Shown: positions 1-11,109 of the stretch, piece after piece
How positions within the stretch are numbered: the first letter of the stretch is position 1
Layout: each line of letters starts with the position of its first letter
DNA from: Ww85 sp963745765
Lineage (GTDB): Bacteria; Desulfobacterota; Desulfobulbia; Desulfobulbales; Desulfocapsaceae
Direction: 5' to 3'
Assembly (NCBI GenBank): GCA_963745765.1
Contig: CAVUYQ010000029.1
Coordinates: 1 to 48,716, forward strand
Length of the DNA: 48,716 bases
The notes under the pieces: model-generated
Told to the model about the DNA's origin: nothing
Seen by the model: the letters and a program-made list of their open reading frames with translations, nothing else
The model's database searches: none
Program-made: the position numbers and the translations under genes

Positions 1-85
1 TTGTTATTCAGTTTGGAAGGATCGTGTGCTGATCTTTATTATAACAGTGGACGAAGTTAGAAACCAGCAGCTGGAGGCTTTTAGG

Positions 86-204
86 TAAAACCGCAGGTTT
101 GGGTTTAGACAAGGAGCGCGAGAAAAGCCCCCCCAAGCGTACGCCAGTACGCCGAGGAAGGTTTTCGAGTAGCGACGAGCATAGAGCCAAAAGCAGCGGT
201 TTTA
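86..204. repeat. Imperfect palindromic element in the 16S-23S spacer
   Basis: The stretch is bounded by a 9-bp inverted repeat (TAAAACCGC at 86-94, GCGGTTTTA at 196-204). At its centre is a smaller hairpin, GCGTAC at 137-142 with GTACGC at 147-152. The intervening arms are roughly complementary (gagcgcgagaaaa against ttttcgagtagc). It ends one base before tRNA-Ile. A second unit with the same kind of centre lies at about 430-550, so this is probably a dispersed palindromic repeat of the genome. Bases 1-85 hold spacer sequence with no gene that I can see. Confidence 0.55.
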
Positions 205-205
205 G

Positions 206-282
<77 letters not shown>

Positions 283-299
283 CGTTTAGATTAAGAGAT

Positions 300-375
300 G
301 GGGGTGTAGCTCAGCTGGGAGAGCGCCTGCCTTGCACGCAGGAGGTCATCGGTTCGATCCCGTTCACCTCCACCA
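300..375 (+). tRNA. tRNA-Ala (TGC anticodon)
   Basis: 76-nt cloverleaf with encoded CCA. Acceptor GGGGGTG pairs with CACCTCC (one G-U), the anticodon loop is ctTGCac, and the T-loop contains GGTTCGATCC. It is 17 bases downstream of tRNA-Ile in the same rRNA spacer and shares its transcript. Confidence 0.97.
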
Positions 376-429
376 TTTAATTTGTTGTTTCTGTTAGCGG
401 TGCAAAGCCTGTAAAGCGGTTTAAGGTTT

Positions 430-550
430 TCTAGCCTCTGATAGAAGAGCGCAAGTAGAATCGTTGAGATCGAGTAGACGAGTCCGAGCGAGCGAGGCGT
501 ACGGTGAGTACGCCACAGCGAGTGAGCGGCGAAGTATGACGAAAGAGATC
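430..550. repeat. Second palindromic spacer element, between tRNA-Ala and 23S
   Basis: This is built like the element at 86-204. Its centre is a perfect hairpin, GGCGTAC at 496-502 with GTACGCC at 508-514, flanked by GC-rich arms containing repeated gagcg/gcgag words. The outer limits are not sharp, so the coordinates are approximate. It may be a diverged copy of the same family. Confidence 0.4.
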
Positions 551-567
551 GGCGGGTTATACGAAGC

Positions 568-599
568 ATTGATCTTTGATAATTGAATAGTAGAGTAAA
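568..599 (+). promoter_or_regulatory. boxA-like antitermination sequence and 5' arm of the 23S processing stalk
   Basis: The sequence TTGATCTTTGATAATTG resembles the boxA-type leader motif found ahead of bacterial 23S genes. Bases 579-599 are also fully complementary (20 Watson-Crick pairs plus one G-U) to 3713-3733, downstream of 23S. The two arms would form a 21-bp stalk that loops out the entire pre-23S rRNA for RNase III processing. The complementarity is directly visible; the boxA role is inferred from position and motif. Confidence 0.55.
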
Positions 600-724
600 A
601 AAAATCCTCTGGGCAGACGGGTGCACCGGTCTTATCCTCGACCACCGCACCGTTTTGACGTCACGGGTACCCAGGGGTTACAGTAGTTAGAATTAATTAA
701 CAGATTAGTTTAATCAGGCTTTAT

Positions 725-3688
<2,964 letters not shown>

Positions 3689-3745
3689 ATTTACCTGATT
3701 AAGCTGCTGTTATTTACTCTACTATTCGATTATTTAGAAACTCTT

Positions 3746-3777
3746 GAACTTCTCTTTGGCTTTTCAAAGAGAAGTTC
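3746..3777 (+). ncRNA. 23S-5S spacer hairpin, probable RNase processing site
   Basis: GAACTTCTCTTTG at 3746-3758 pairs perfectly with CAAAGAGAAGTTC at 3765-3777, giving a 13-bp stem with a 6-nt loop between 23S and 5S. It has no trailing T-run, so it is more likely a processing signal than a terminator. Confidence 0.5.
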
Positions 3778-3856
3778 ATAGAGCTTCTTATCCCCGGAGG
3801 GGGCGATTTTAGCCTGCCCCGGTGGATAGATATGATTTGAAGAACATAACAAGTTT

Positions 3857-3973
3857 TTCGGCGGTCATAGCGAGGAGGCTCCACCCGTTCCCATTCCGAA
3901 CACGGTCGTTAAGCTCTTCTGCGCCGATGGTACTGCATGGGCAACTGTGTGGGAGAGTAGGTCACCGCCGATT
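3857..3973 (+). rRNA. rrf: 5S ribosomal RNA
   Basis: About 117 nt with terminal helix TCGGCGGT (3858-3865) pairing with ACCGCCGA (3964-3971). Internal landmarks typical of bacterial 5S are ccacccgttcccattccgaac and the closing gtgggagagtaggtcaccgcc. It is the last gene of the rRNA operon and is followed directly by a terminator. Confidence 0.96.
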
Positions 3974-3984
3974 CTTTTATAAAC

Positions 3985-4026
3985 AAAAACCCCCGTAACC
4001 GGCCCTGCCGGCTGCGGGGGTTTTTG
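3985..4026. terminator. Bidirectional rho-independent terminator between the rRNA operon and the epimerase operon
   Basis: AAAAACCCCCG pairs with CGGGGGTTTTT around an inner CCGGC/GCCGG stem. The A-run and T-run flank the helix symmetrically, so it can stop transcription from the 5S side (plus strand) and from the convergent epimerase operon (minus strand). Confidence 0.85.
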
Positions 4027-4110
4027 CGTCCGGCAAGACTGCTTCCTAGTCATTGTCACTACCCCAATGCACTCCAGGGCCGGACGGAATGGTTCTGCGT
4101 ATAAGCAAGG

Positions 4111-5052
4111 TTACCGTCCTTTTTTCGACTGCCTGATCCACGCGGCGTATTCGCCGACACCCCTGGCGATATCATAATCAGGTTTGAAGCCAAGCTCTTC
4201 CCGCAGGCGTGTACTGTCTATGCTCGGACCCCGGGGCATGATGCGCCCGGGGCCGATGGATAGTTCCACCTTCATACCGGCACATTCGGCTATCGTTCGT
4301 ATCAACTCCGGTATTTCATAACAGACGCCGCTTGAAACATTGTATTGCCGGTGCTGTACGTCCGGCTTTTCATAGAGCAGACAAATCGCCCGTGCGATGT
4401 CCTTAAGGTAGGTGTAATCAATTGATTGATCAGCGCCGGCAGGCAGCGATATCACGGTGTTCCCGGTGAGACAGCCAAATACCGCATTATACAACGGGTA
4501 GAGCTCAGATGGAAATCGTCCCGGTCCATAGGCAAAATAAACTCGAATCGCCCTGAAATCGAGATCATACTCATTGGCATATTGTATCCCGAAGAATTCA
4601 GCACTGGCTTTTGCCGCCCCATAGACATCTGCAGGAGTGAGCGCATCGTCCTCGAGAGGGATGTTGTCACGAACGCCATAAACCGATCCAGAACTTATAT
4701 AGACAAAACGCTTTACAGAAAAGAGCCGGCAAACCTCCAGCATGTTCACCGTACCCATAGTATTGATATCAATATGATGGCGCGGTTTTTTTGAAAAGAG
4801 CGGTCCACCCATCAAGCCGGCAATATGGATGACCCCTTCGATAGAATCCTTCTGTTCCATAAACAGGCTATAAAGGGAAGCCTGATCAAGCACATCAACC
4901 GGGACGTGGGTTATGCGATCCTCCATGTCCTGCAGATAGCTGATATCTCTTTTGGTGCGGTCAGCGACAATGAGCCGGTGTCCTCTCTTTAGCAATTCAT
5001 GACACACCCAGGACCCGATGTGCCCGAAACCTCCGGTTACCAATACTGACAT
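4111..5052 (-). CDS. NAD-dependent epimerase/dehydratase (extended SDR)
   Basis: 313-residue extended short-chain dehydrogenase. The N-terminal Rossmann motif GGFGHIG (residues 7-13) and Asp31 at the end of the second strand indicate NAD binding. The catalytic set is visible as SSGSVYG (120-126) and YGAAK (Tyr144, Lys148). This family oxidises, epimerises or dehydrates nucleotide sugars or free sugar acids in the cytoplasm. The sequence does not fix the substrate, but uronate dehydrogenase-like or sugar epimerase activity fits the neighbours. The start has a strong RBS (AAGGAGGA, 8 bases upstream). It is the last gene of a three-gene minus-strand operon, 21 bases after the IolB-like gene. Confidence 0.85.
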   Translation of the reverse strand: MSVLVTGGFGHIGSWVCHELLKRGHRLIVADRTKRDISYLQDMEDRITHVPVDVLDQASLYSLFMEQKDSIEGVIHIAGLMGGPLFSKKPRHHIDINTMGTVNMLEVCRLFSVKRFVYISSGSVYGVRDNIPLEDDALTPADVYGAAKASAEFFGIQYANEYDLDFRAIRVYFAYGPGRFPSELYPLYNAVFGCLTGNTVISLPAGADQSIDYTYLKDIARAICLLYEKPDVQHRQYNVSSGVCYEIPELIRTIAECAGMKVELSIGPGRIMPRGPSIDSTRLREELGFKPDYDIARGVGEYAAWIRQSKKGR

Positions 5053-5073
5053 CGTTATTGTCCTCCTTCAGGA

Positions 5074-5881
5074 TTAACTATTATGCAGCCAGGCCAGCTC
5101 AGAATCGTCGCACCAGGCACCAAATTTTTTTGGATTTCCACCAAGCGCCCAGGTATAGCGAACCCGGTAACCCGGACAAGGTGCCAGAAAATGATAACCG
5201 CCAGGAACATCGAATGCCTGACCATGCAGAAAAACCTTTAAACAAGCGTTTTCTTTTGCATTTGGCGCATCGTATATGCCACCGATAATGAAGCCTGAAC
5301 GTGGTTTGAAATTAAAATAGTATAATTCTTCAAGCTTTGCTTCGTGAGGAGGATCATGCATGGTATGCCGGTGCGGCGGAAATCCCGACCAGTTTCCGGG
5401 TGGACTTTCGGTCTCGCCAAGAATCATCCGCGTTGCCGGGCCGTTTTCTCCCATGCCTATAAAAACATTGCGCTGCCAATCCGACCGACCACTGCTCACT
5501 GTCCTGACCTGTTCCGGTTTCACATGCGCAACAGGCGCTGACTGGTCTGTCGGTGCCATATAGATCACCGCATCAAATGGGAACTTGTGACAAACGATTT
5601 CGTATCGGCTATGAATCGGAATATAGACCATTTCCGGCTTCCCGCTGAAGATGTCCTCCCTGCTCCCGACTGCAGCGATTGACATCTGCCCGCCATCAGC
5701 AAGCTTGCAGATGCAGGTCACAGGTGCCACTCAGCACATTGATGACATGCTCCTGCTCCTTTGTTTCCAGAAGGTGTGAACCTGTCTCATCAAATTCAAG
5801 CCTCAGCAAGCTCAGGAAAACAGAATTTTTCAGTTCAGGCGAAGCCAGCAGTGTTTCAGTCGAACCCATATGCTTCTCCAT
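5074..5881 (-). pseudogene. IolB-like 5-deoxy-glucuronate isomerase family protein, split by a frameshift
   Basis: Two overlapping minus-strand frames together give one cupin protein of the IolB family, which isomerises 5-deoxy-glucuronate in inositol breakdown. The first frame (5881-5696) ends shortly after the segment reading SGTCDLHLQ. The second frame continues from LADGGQM to the end at 5074. Removing one G near 5710 restores a continuous reading (LQLADGG). The C-terminal half shows the family signature GNWSGFPPHRH followed by EELYYF and a late PGYRVRYTW. ATG at 5869 is a better start than 5881 because GGAGAAG sits at proper distance. The rest of an iol pathway is absent here, so the real substrate may be another sugar acid. 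The frameshift may be genuine decay or a base-calling error. Confidence 0.75.
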
Positions 5882-5930
5882 CTCCTAGAGGACAATTCTC
5901 AATAACCGAGTCATTTACTAAATGACCATG

Positions 5931-6596
5931 TCAATTTTCCACCGCAACAACCCTCGCGCACGCTCCTTCTCCCCCGGCGATTTTTAATGGCAAGGCGTAA
6001 ACAAGGACACGCTCGCCTTCGATACGATGCACATTGCACAAATACTCAATCAGCAGAATGCCCCGGCGCAAGAGGAGGTCGTGTGTCGGCATCTCTTCGG
6101 CAGCAGGGTGTCTGTCAGGAATTTCCCTGATAACATAATCCTGCGGAAAATCAAAACCGACCGCTTTGATCGATCGTTCAGATAACCATTGAGCAGCATC
6201 ACGGCTAAGATAGGGCGCTTCCAGCCAGTAGTCTTTTGTCGTGTAATCCCTGAGAAGGTCCCAGCCTGTTTTCAGCAGTACTATATCGTCCGGCCGCACA
6301 TGGGCCGAACGCTCGACAAGCAAGTCCCGACCTATCTCCTGATTCTCCGTTACCGGCCTCAGGTCTATGACTGCCGCCTGACCGCACAGGCGTTCAAGGT
6401 CAACCTCGTCGATGCTCTCACGCCCGCGTTCGATATGGAGTGGTGTATCTATATGGGTGAAGGAATGCATAGTCGTCTTGATGGCAGTAACCTGATAGGG
6501 ATCACCGCAACTGAAGCTTTTCACCAATCCGATCTCCACCGGCCAGCGCCACATAGGCTGAATCGTCATACTCAGGTCTATCAATGCCATTATCAT
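5931..6596 (-). CDS. Cyclase family protein (kynurenine formamidase-like metal hydrolase)
   Basis: About 220 residues with the metal-binding signature HSFTHIDTPLH (residues 44-54), a form of the HxGTHxDxPxH motif of the cyclase/formamidase family (PF04199). Members are cytoplasmic or secreted metal-dependent amidohydrolases or lactone-type hydrolases. No signal peptide is visible. The start is either ATG at 6596 or, more probably, the second ATG at 6590, where GGAGAG lies at good spacing. It is the first gene of the operon with the IolB-like and epimerase genes, suggesting hydrolysis of a cyclic or amide substrate feeding sugar-acid metabolism. The exact substrate cannot be read from the sequence. 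Confidence 0.82.
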   Translation of the reverse strand: MIMALIDLSMTIQPMWRWPVEIGLVKSFSCGDPYQVTAIKTTMHSFTHIDTPLHIERGRESIDEVDLERLCGQAAVIDLRPVTENQEIGRDLLVERSAHVRPDDIVLLKTGWDLLRDYTTKDYWLEAPYLSRDAAQWLSERSIKAVGFDFPQDYVIREIPDRHPAAEEMPTHDLLLRRGILLIEYLCNVHRIEGERVLVYALPLKIAGGEGACARVVAVEN

Positions 6597-6835
6597 CTCT
6601 CCGGAATGATCATCAATTTCAACACTGCTTTATAAACAACAGATCAAGACAATGTTCCAAACCCTGTGGACGCAATAGACTATCAGCACAGCCTATCTCG
6701 TGAACGTCATCTTTTCCAGTTCTTTTTCAAACGCCCAGAAGAGCCTAACCTCCACGTATGAAAAGCGATGAACGTCAATGGTGCTTATATCCCTGCCTGC
6801 TGGCAAAGCGGCTTGAATCACCGCTGATCTTCTAA

Positions 6836-6881
6836 CAAAAAAGACCCCGTAAACCATTCTTCCTGTTTACTGAGTCTTTAC
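6836..6881 (-). terminator. Rho-independent terminator of the response regulator gene
   Basis: Read on the minus strand, AAAGACtCaGTAAAC pairs with GTTTACgGgGTCTTT and is followed by a T-run. It lies about 50 bases after the stop of the response regulator. The rest of 6597-6930 holds the leader of the cyclase operon and nothing else I can recognise. Confidence 0.75.
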
Positions 6882-6930
6882 ACCCGGCTTGCTTCTCCGG
6901 GATATCGAGTTTCGTCCTTTGCGGTTTGGC

Positions 6931-7512
6931 CTAGGCTTTCTGTCCCCGGCATTCCGGACATGTTTTTTTGCTGAAACGATAATCCATGTTCTCATCCGCT
7001 ATCTGCTTCAACGACCGCCACTGTCCATCATCCCCTTCCACCCGTTGGCAGTTTCCACAGACCATAACGGTAGTCTGCAGGGATTCCACAAGATCCAGGG
7101 CCTGCCTCAGTTCCTGAAGAGATTCATACAGTGATGACTGGATCCTGACAATGCGTTCTGCCACACGAATACGTGCTCTCAATTCATCATCGTTGAAAGG
7201 CTTTGTTATGTAATCATCCGCTCCGGCATCAAATCCCTGCAGAATGTCACTCTTCGTGTCTCGGGCTGTGAGCATGATAACGTGTATCGGACTTTCCCTG
7301 TCCAGGTCCTTGATACGCCGGCATAACGCAACACCATTAATCTCCGGCATCTCCCAATCGAGTATGGCTACTTCAGGACCATTTTCTTTGTTCAGCAGAT
7401 CCCACGCCTCTTTTCCATCAGATGCACTGTCCACCCGATATCCCCACCTCTCCAGGCAGACCTGTATCATCAGTCGAGTGGTATATTCATCTTCTGCAAC
7501 AAGTACTCTCAC
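6931..7512 (-). CDS. Response regulator with a C-terminal Cys-pair module
   Basis: 193 residues. Residues 1-120 are a CheY-like receiver: acidic pair near 7-9, phospho-acceptor Asp52 in AILDWEMPEING, Thr82 in MLTARD and Lys104 in YITKPF. A short helical linker (about 120-148) leads to a C-terminal stretch with CGNCQRV and TCPECRG. These paired cysteines resemble the zinc-ribbon-like tail often found on sensor and response proteins of sulfate reducers. No DNA-binding domain is present, so output is likely protein-protein. It starts with GTG behind AGAAAGGA. No histidine kinase lies nearby, so it is an orphan. A terminator follows. Confidence 0.88.
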   Translation of the reverse strand: MRVLVAEDEYTTRLMIQVCLERWGYRVDSASDGKEAWDLLNKENGPEVAILDWEMPEINGVALCRRIKDLDRESPIHVIMLTARDTKSDILQGFDAGADDYITKPFNDDELRARIRVAERIVRIQSSLYESLQELRQALDLVESLQTTVMVCGNCQRVEGDDGQWRSLKQIADENMDYRFSKKTCPECRGQKA

Positions 7513-7873
7513 TTTTGTATCCTTTCTGTAATGCCAATCCCCTCATCCATGACCCGACCATCAACCTTATTATCCAAATTCCTCTGCTGATTGTCCACCT
7601 GAATTCATTATCGTTTCCAATTAGGGTATAAAATCGGTATATTTTGATGAATCTCCTTGACATGCTGCTTTTTTTCCCCTTACCCCAGCTTTTCATGAGC
7701 ATTCCAGCCTCATGCAGTTAGGTAATCAAAATAAATTGATTTATCGTGGCAACTCAAATGACTACAAGTGTTGTTTTCTACTCTCACTTCCATAACTTCA
7801 GTACCGAGAAAGTTCACCGGAGGCGAGTCGGTACAGCCCACTTTCTCAACTCGCGTACTATCAGGGTTAGACG
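7513..7873. other. Divergent intergenic region
   Basis: This 361-base gap separates the minus-strand response regulator and the plus-strand Trm5-like gene and should carry both promoters. A TTGACA hexamer occurs near 7660 but lacks a convincing partner. I see no gene, repeat or terminator. Confidence 0.4.
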
Positions 7874-8698
7874 ATGAAACTGAAAGAGGCCCTTAAACCC
7901 TATCTCTCAAGCGATGAGTTGGACTTCCTCATTCGCGGCTACGATGTTGTCGGTGACATAGCCATTACCATCATACCGCCCGAACTGCAGCATCGGGAAT
8001 CTTTGATCGGGCAGACGATACTTGCCATCAATAAAAATGTCAGGGTTGTGGCCATGAGAGATGGTAATTATGGCGGTCAATATCGCACCATAAAGCTCAA
8101 GATTATTGCCGGGGAAAACCGCAAACAAACAATACATAGCGAATTCGGCGTAAAACTCCATCTCAACCCGGAAAAGGTCTATTTCTCGGTAAGAAGCAGT
8201 AACGAACGCAAACGTATTGCCAGTCTTACCAGGCCAAAGGAAACCGTTCTCGTGATGTTCTCAGGAGTTGGCCCCTACCCGCTCATCATTAACCGCTATA
8301 ACAAATCCTGCAGCATTTACGGTATTGAGCTTAACAAAGACGCACATGAATTCGCCCTGTTAAATCTTAAAGTCAACAAGGCTGAAAAAAAGGTTCGTTT
8401 TCTGCACGGTGATGTGCTGGAAATTGTTCCTCGACTCGGTCTTGAATTCGACAGGATTATCATGCCCCTGCCCAAAACAGCCCATGATTTCCTAACGCTT
8501 GCCATGCAAAGTCTCAAGCGGGACGGCTGGCTGCATTTTTATGATTTTCAATCTTCCGCCTGCTTTGATAAGTCACTTGAAAAGGTAAGGAATTACTGCT
8601 CTTTCCGGCAGCGCCAGGTACTCGAAAACGAGATCATTATCTGCGGCCATAGCGGCCCGGATACTTACCGTATCTGCGTTGATGCGCGTATTGGATAG
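7874..8698 (+). CDS. Trm5/Tyw2-like class I SAM methyltransferase (archaeal-type tRNA m1G37 methyltransferase family)
   Basis: 274 residues resembling archaeal Trm5, which methylates N1 of guanosine 37 in tRNA using S-adenosylmethionine. An N-terminal domain (1-95) precedes the family segment NPEKVYFSVRSSNER (98-112). SAM motif I is MFSGVGPYPL (128-137), followed by an acidic IYGIELNKDA (148-157), HGDV (178-181) and RIIMPLPKTAHDF (194-206). Archaeal Trm5 has NLP where this protein has PLP. Bacteria normally use the unrelated TrmD for this modification, so the gene suggests transfer from archaea or a different substrate. The ribosome binding site is weak and the gene stands alone. Confidence 0.8.
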   Translation: MKLKEALKPYLSSDELDFLIRGYDVVGDIAITIIPPELQHRESLIGQTILAINKNVRVVAMRDGNYGGQYRTIKLKIIAGENRKQTIHSEFGVKLHLNPEKVYFSVRSSNERKRIASLTRPKETVLVMFSGVGPYPLIINRYNKSCSIYGIELNKDAHEFALLNLKVNKAEKKVRFLHGDVLEIVPRLGLEFDRIIMPLPKTAHDFLTLAMQSLKRDGWLHFYDFQSSACFDKSLEKVRNYCSFRQRQVLENEIIICGHSGPDTYRICVDARIG

Positions 8699-8730
8699 CC
8701 CATAATTCGATGCCTTGCTCCAGCCTGATC

Positions 8731-9393
8731 CTACCCGGCAACCAGCGTTAGACGATTCACATATTTCACCCACCGCTCTCCTTTGTGATGCTCAGCAACG
8801 AGCCGCATCGGAAAACCATGCCTTTCAGGAAGCTGTTGGTCGTTAACACCATAGGCTATGAAGATTTTATCACTCATCACCTCAGCAATGGTGAACTTCC
8901 TGGTTTTCCTTCTCAAACCTTCCGGTCCGCTGAATTTGACATGAGATACGTCGGGAAGAGGCCCGACTTCCTTGAGCAGATCAGATACTGAGAAACCTTT
9001 CCACAAGCCATTATAGGCAAAGAATCCATAACAGATAAGCAGTACATTACGTTCAAGAACCGGTCGGGCAATCAGTTCATCATAGGTGAAACTGACCGGA
9101 CGCCGCACGCTGCCTCCCACCTCAAGCCGCCAGCTTTCAAGATTGACCGGATAAACGGTCTGCCCCATGACGTCAAACGCCTCCATAGGGGTGGTCTCAA
9201 GGTTGGTCGTATCAAGATTTGCGGGGTTGGCTACCATCAGTTCCGACAAAGGTGTCCCTTTATCCACAATTCGCCGTTTCACCGGGGCCAGCACCCTCTT
9301 AAGCCCAAGCCCAAGGCTGCTATAAAAAAGAAGTGCCGCAGCACCGGAAATCAGAGCGAACTTAACGAGGCGTCTTCTTGTTGACATGACCAT
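8731..9393 (-). CDS. Molybdopterin-dependent oxidoreductase (sulfite oxidase/MsrP-like fold), exported
   Basis: 220 residues. The N-terminus (STRRRLVKFALISGAAALLF) is a twin-arginine-like signal or membrane anchor. The remainder is the oxidoreductase molybdopterin-binding domain (PF00174). Cys in VLLICYGFFAYNGLWKG fits the position of the molybdenum-ligating cysteine. The late segment GFPMRLVAEHHKGERWVKYV is typical of the family's end. It would act in the periplasm or at the membrane, possibly with a separate haem or membrane partner, none of which is adjacent. The more likely start is ATG at 9387, where AGGAA is properly spaced. Substrate unknown. Confidence 0.83.
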   Translation of the reverse strand: MVMSTRRRLVKFALISGAAALLFYSSLGLGLKRVLAPVKRRIVDKGTPLSELMVANPANLDTTNLETTPMEAFDVMGQTVYPVNLESWRLEVGGSVRRPVSFTYDELIARPVLERNVLLICYGFFAYNGLWKGFSVSDLLKEVGPLPDVSHVKFSGPEGLRRKTRKFTIAEVMSDKIFIAYGVNDQQLPERHGFPMRLVAEHHKGERWVKYVNRLTLVAG

Positions 9394-9685
9394 TTCCTGC
9401 TGTTGTACCGCGCATCAGTGGAATTTAGAGACTTAATATTAAGGGTAAATTCGAAGGATGTTTTCCTCATAGAAAATTTTTTCGTATTTATAACAACCCT
9501 CTTGTGAACTCTTCCCCCACGCGGAATGATTGTCAGCCTGTGACCAAAGCAAAAAAGCTATATCAGGTAAGGTTTGTGCGGCACTCGGCGTTATTACTCT
9601 GACCGAACGCCACGGCTGTCAGGAGATGTTGACTATCACTTCCAAAGTTGTAGAATATACCGGACTATTGGATACCTTGCAAAAT
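9394..9685. other. Intergenic region upstream of the aldolase operon (first part)
   Basis: AT-rich sequence (for example ttaatattaagggtaaatt near 9435) that probably carries the divergent promoters of the molybdopterin oxidoreductase. No gene is supportable. The gap continues through the dispersed repeat at 9686-9841 to the aldolase start at 10006. Confidence 0.35.
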
Positions 9686-9841
9686 TAGGATTTTGTTTCA
9701 AAATTAAGGCGCGTGTGAAAATTTTGCCGATAGGCGCCCTGAAAGAAGTGCCCTTGGGGTGCATATGTTTGATATTCCGAGGATGAAATATTCGCACGCA
9801 ATGCAGGGTTGGAGTAAATAGACAGTTTTTCAAGGTAGCCT
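9686..9841 (+). repeat. Dispersed repeat, copy 1 (plus orientation)
   Basis: About 156 bp closely matching the reverse complement of 24841-24999. Shared words include gccttggggtgcatatg (with small variation), tttgatattccgaggat and aaatattcgcacgcaa. The right end reads caaggtagcct, against caaggcagcct in copy 2. It contains no plausible gene. It lies between the molybdopterin oxidoreductase and the aldolase operon. A shorter relative is at 37973-38117. Confidence 0.85.
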
Positions 9842-10005
9842 ATTGTCTGAACGGATGGGGCAAACGCCCCGCCGGGAGTTCATCCATACCGGAATTGAAT
9901 GCAAAGCAGATTGAGAGCGTATCATTGTTCCGGTATATTAATTATTAGAAACCTTGTTTACCGTTATACAAATACCACACATTTTCAGCCATAAGGAGCA
10001 AACCG

Positions 10006-10881
10006 GTGTCAATCGTCAATGCAAGAGAAATTTTAATACCCGCTGCTGAAGGCAAATATTCTGTTGGAGCCTTCAATATTACCAATATTATCATGATGCA
10101 AGGAGTTATTGAGGCGGCCATTGAGCTTCACGCACCCCTCATTATTCAAACATCTGTCGGCCCCTCAAAATTTCTTAAACCACTCATAATAAGCAATGCC
10201 TATCGATTATTGGCAGAATCAGCTCCGATTCCCATTTGCCTCCATCTTGATCACTGCAAAGATCCTGATTACTGCAAAACCTGTGCAGATGCCGGCTACA
10301 CCAACATCATGATGGATGGCAGCACTCACGATTTTGAAACCAATATCAAAATCACCGCAGAAATCAGCGATTATTGCCACGCTCTCGGGAATATTTCAGT
10401 GGAGGGTGAACTGGGCACCGTCGCAGGAGTGGAGGATGAAGTGGTGGTTGCAGACGGCAAAGAATCCCTCTGCAGCGCATCCCAGGCACGGGAATATGTG
10501 GAAAGAAGCAAGATAGATATCTTTGCGCCCGCCATAGGAACGGCACACGGCTTATACAAAACAGCCAACCCGTTTGTCGATTTTGACCGGCTCGATGAGA
10601 TAAACCAGCTGCTGAATGGGAACGGTGTCACGATGCCGCTCGTGGTTCACGGCGGCACCGGACTTGCCCCCGATGTCGTTCGCAGGCTCGTTTCGCTTGG
10701 CGGAGCAAAATTTAATGTATCCACCGATCTAAAGCATACCTGGATAAACGCCGTATCTAAATTTCTGGAAGAGAACAAAGGGAAATTTGATACCGGCAAG
10801 CTTGATGTCGCTGCCAAAGATGCTATCCGCGAAAGAATAAAAGGTTGGATAACCCTGCTGGGAAGCGATGGCAAAGCCTGA
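10006..10881 (+). CDS. Class II fructose-bisphosphate/tagatose-type ketose aldolase
   Basis: 291 residues of the zinc-dependent class II aldolase family, which cleave ketose (bis)phosphates to dihydroxyacetone phosphate plus an aldehyde. Catalytic Asp82 and zinc-ligand His83 lie in HLDHC, followed by GELGTVAG (134-141), zinc ligands His181 in GTAHG and His215 in VVHGGTG, and the phosphate-binding KFNVSTDL. The start is GTG with AAGGAG eight bases upstream. It is the first gene of a co-directional catabolic set, so it more likely handles a phosphorylated sugar made by the FGGY kinase downstream than glycolytic fructose bisphosphate. IolJ- or GatY-like specificities are equally possible. Confidence 0.88.
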   Translation: MSIVNAREILIPAAEGKYSVGAFNITNIIMMQGVIEAAIELHAPLIIQTSVGPSKFLKPLIISNAYRLLAESAPIPICLHLDHCKDPDYCKTCADAGYTNIMMDGSTHDFETNIKITAEISDYCHALGNISVEGELGTVAGVEDEVVVADGKESLCSASQAREYVERSKIDIFAPAIGTAHGLYKTANPFVDFDRLDEINQLLNGNGVTMPLVVHGGTGLAPDVVRRLVSLGGAKFNVSTDLKHTWINAVSKFLEENKGKFDTGKLDVAAKDAIRERIKGWITLLGSDGKA

Positions 10882-11042
10882 AAATCATCTCACTTCTTTC
10901 TTCCACTCATAACTGATTAACGGCCGGGCCGGAATATCTCGTCCAGATTTTTCTGATGCCACCGAGAGGAATGAGCCAGCAAAGATTTTCGATGAGCAGT
11001 AAAATACTTTTTCGTCAAAGAAGCCCTCGATAACTTTTATGG

Positions 11043-11070
11043 TCCGGAAAATTAAAATTTCCGGATTTTA
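11043..11070 (+). terminator. Hairpin in the gap between aldolase and dehydrogenase genes (possible attenuator)
   Basis: TCCGGAAA pairs with TTTCCGGA around an AT-rich loop, followed by tttta. The stem is only 8 bp, so it may reduce rather than stop read-through into the dehydrogenase gene, or protect the upstream mRNA end. Confidence 0.35.
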
Positions 11071-11109
11071 TGTATAGAAGCTGCAACTTTTTTTAAAAGG
11101 AATCTTACA

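Noticed and set aside
7487..7702. 71-residue minus-strand frame upstream of the response regulator
   Set aside because: It overlaps the regulator start, lacks family resemblance and has no good ribosome site.
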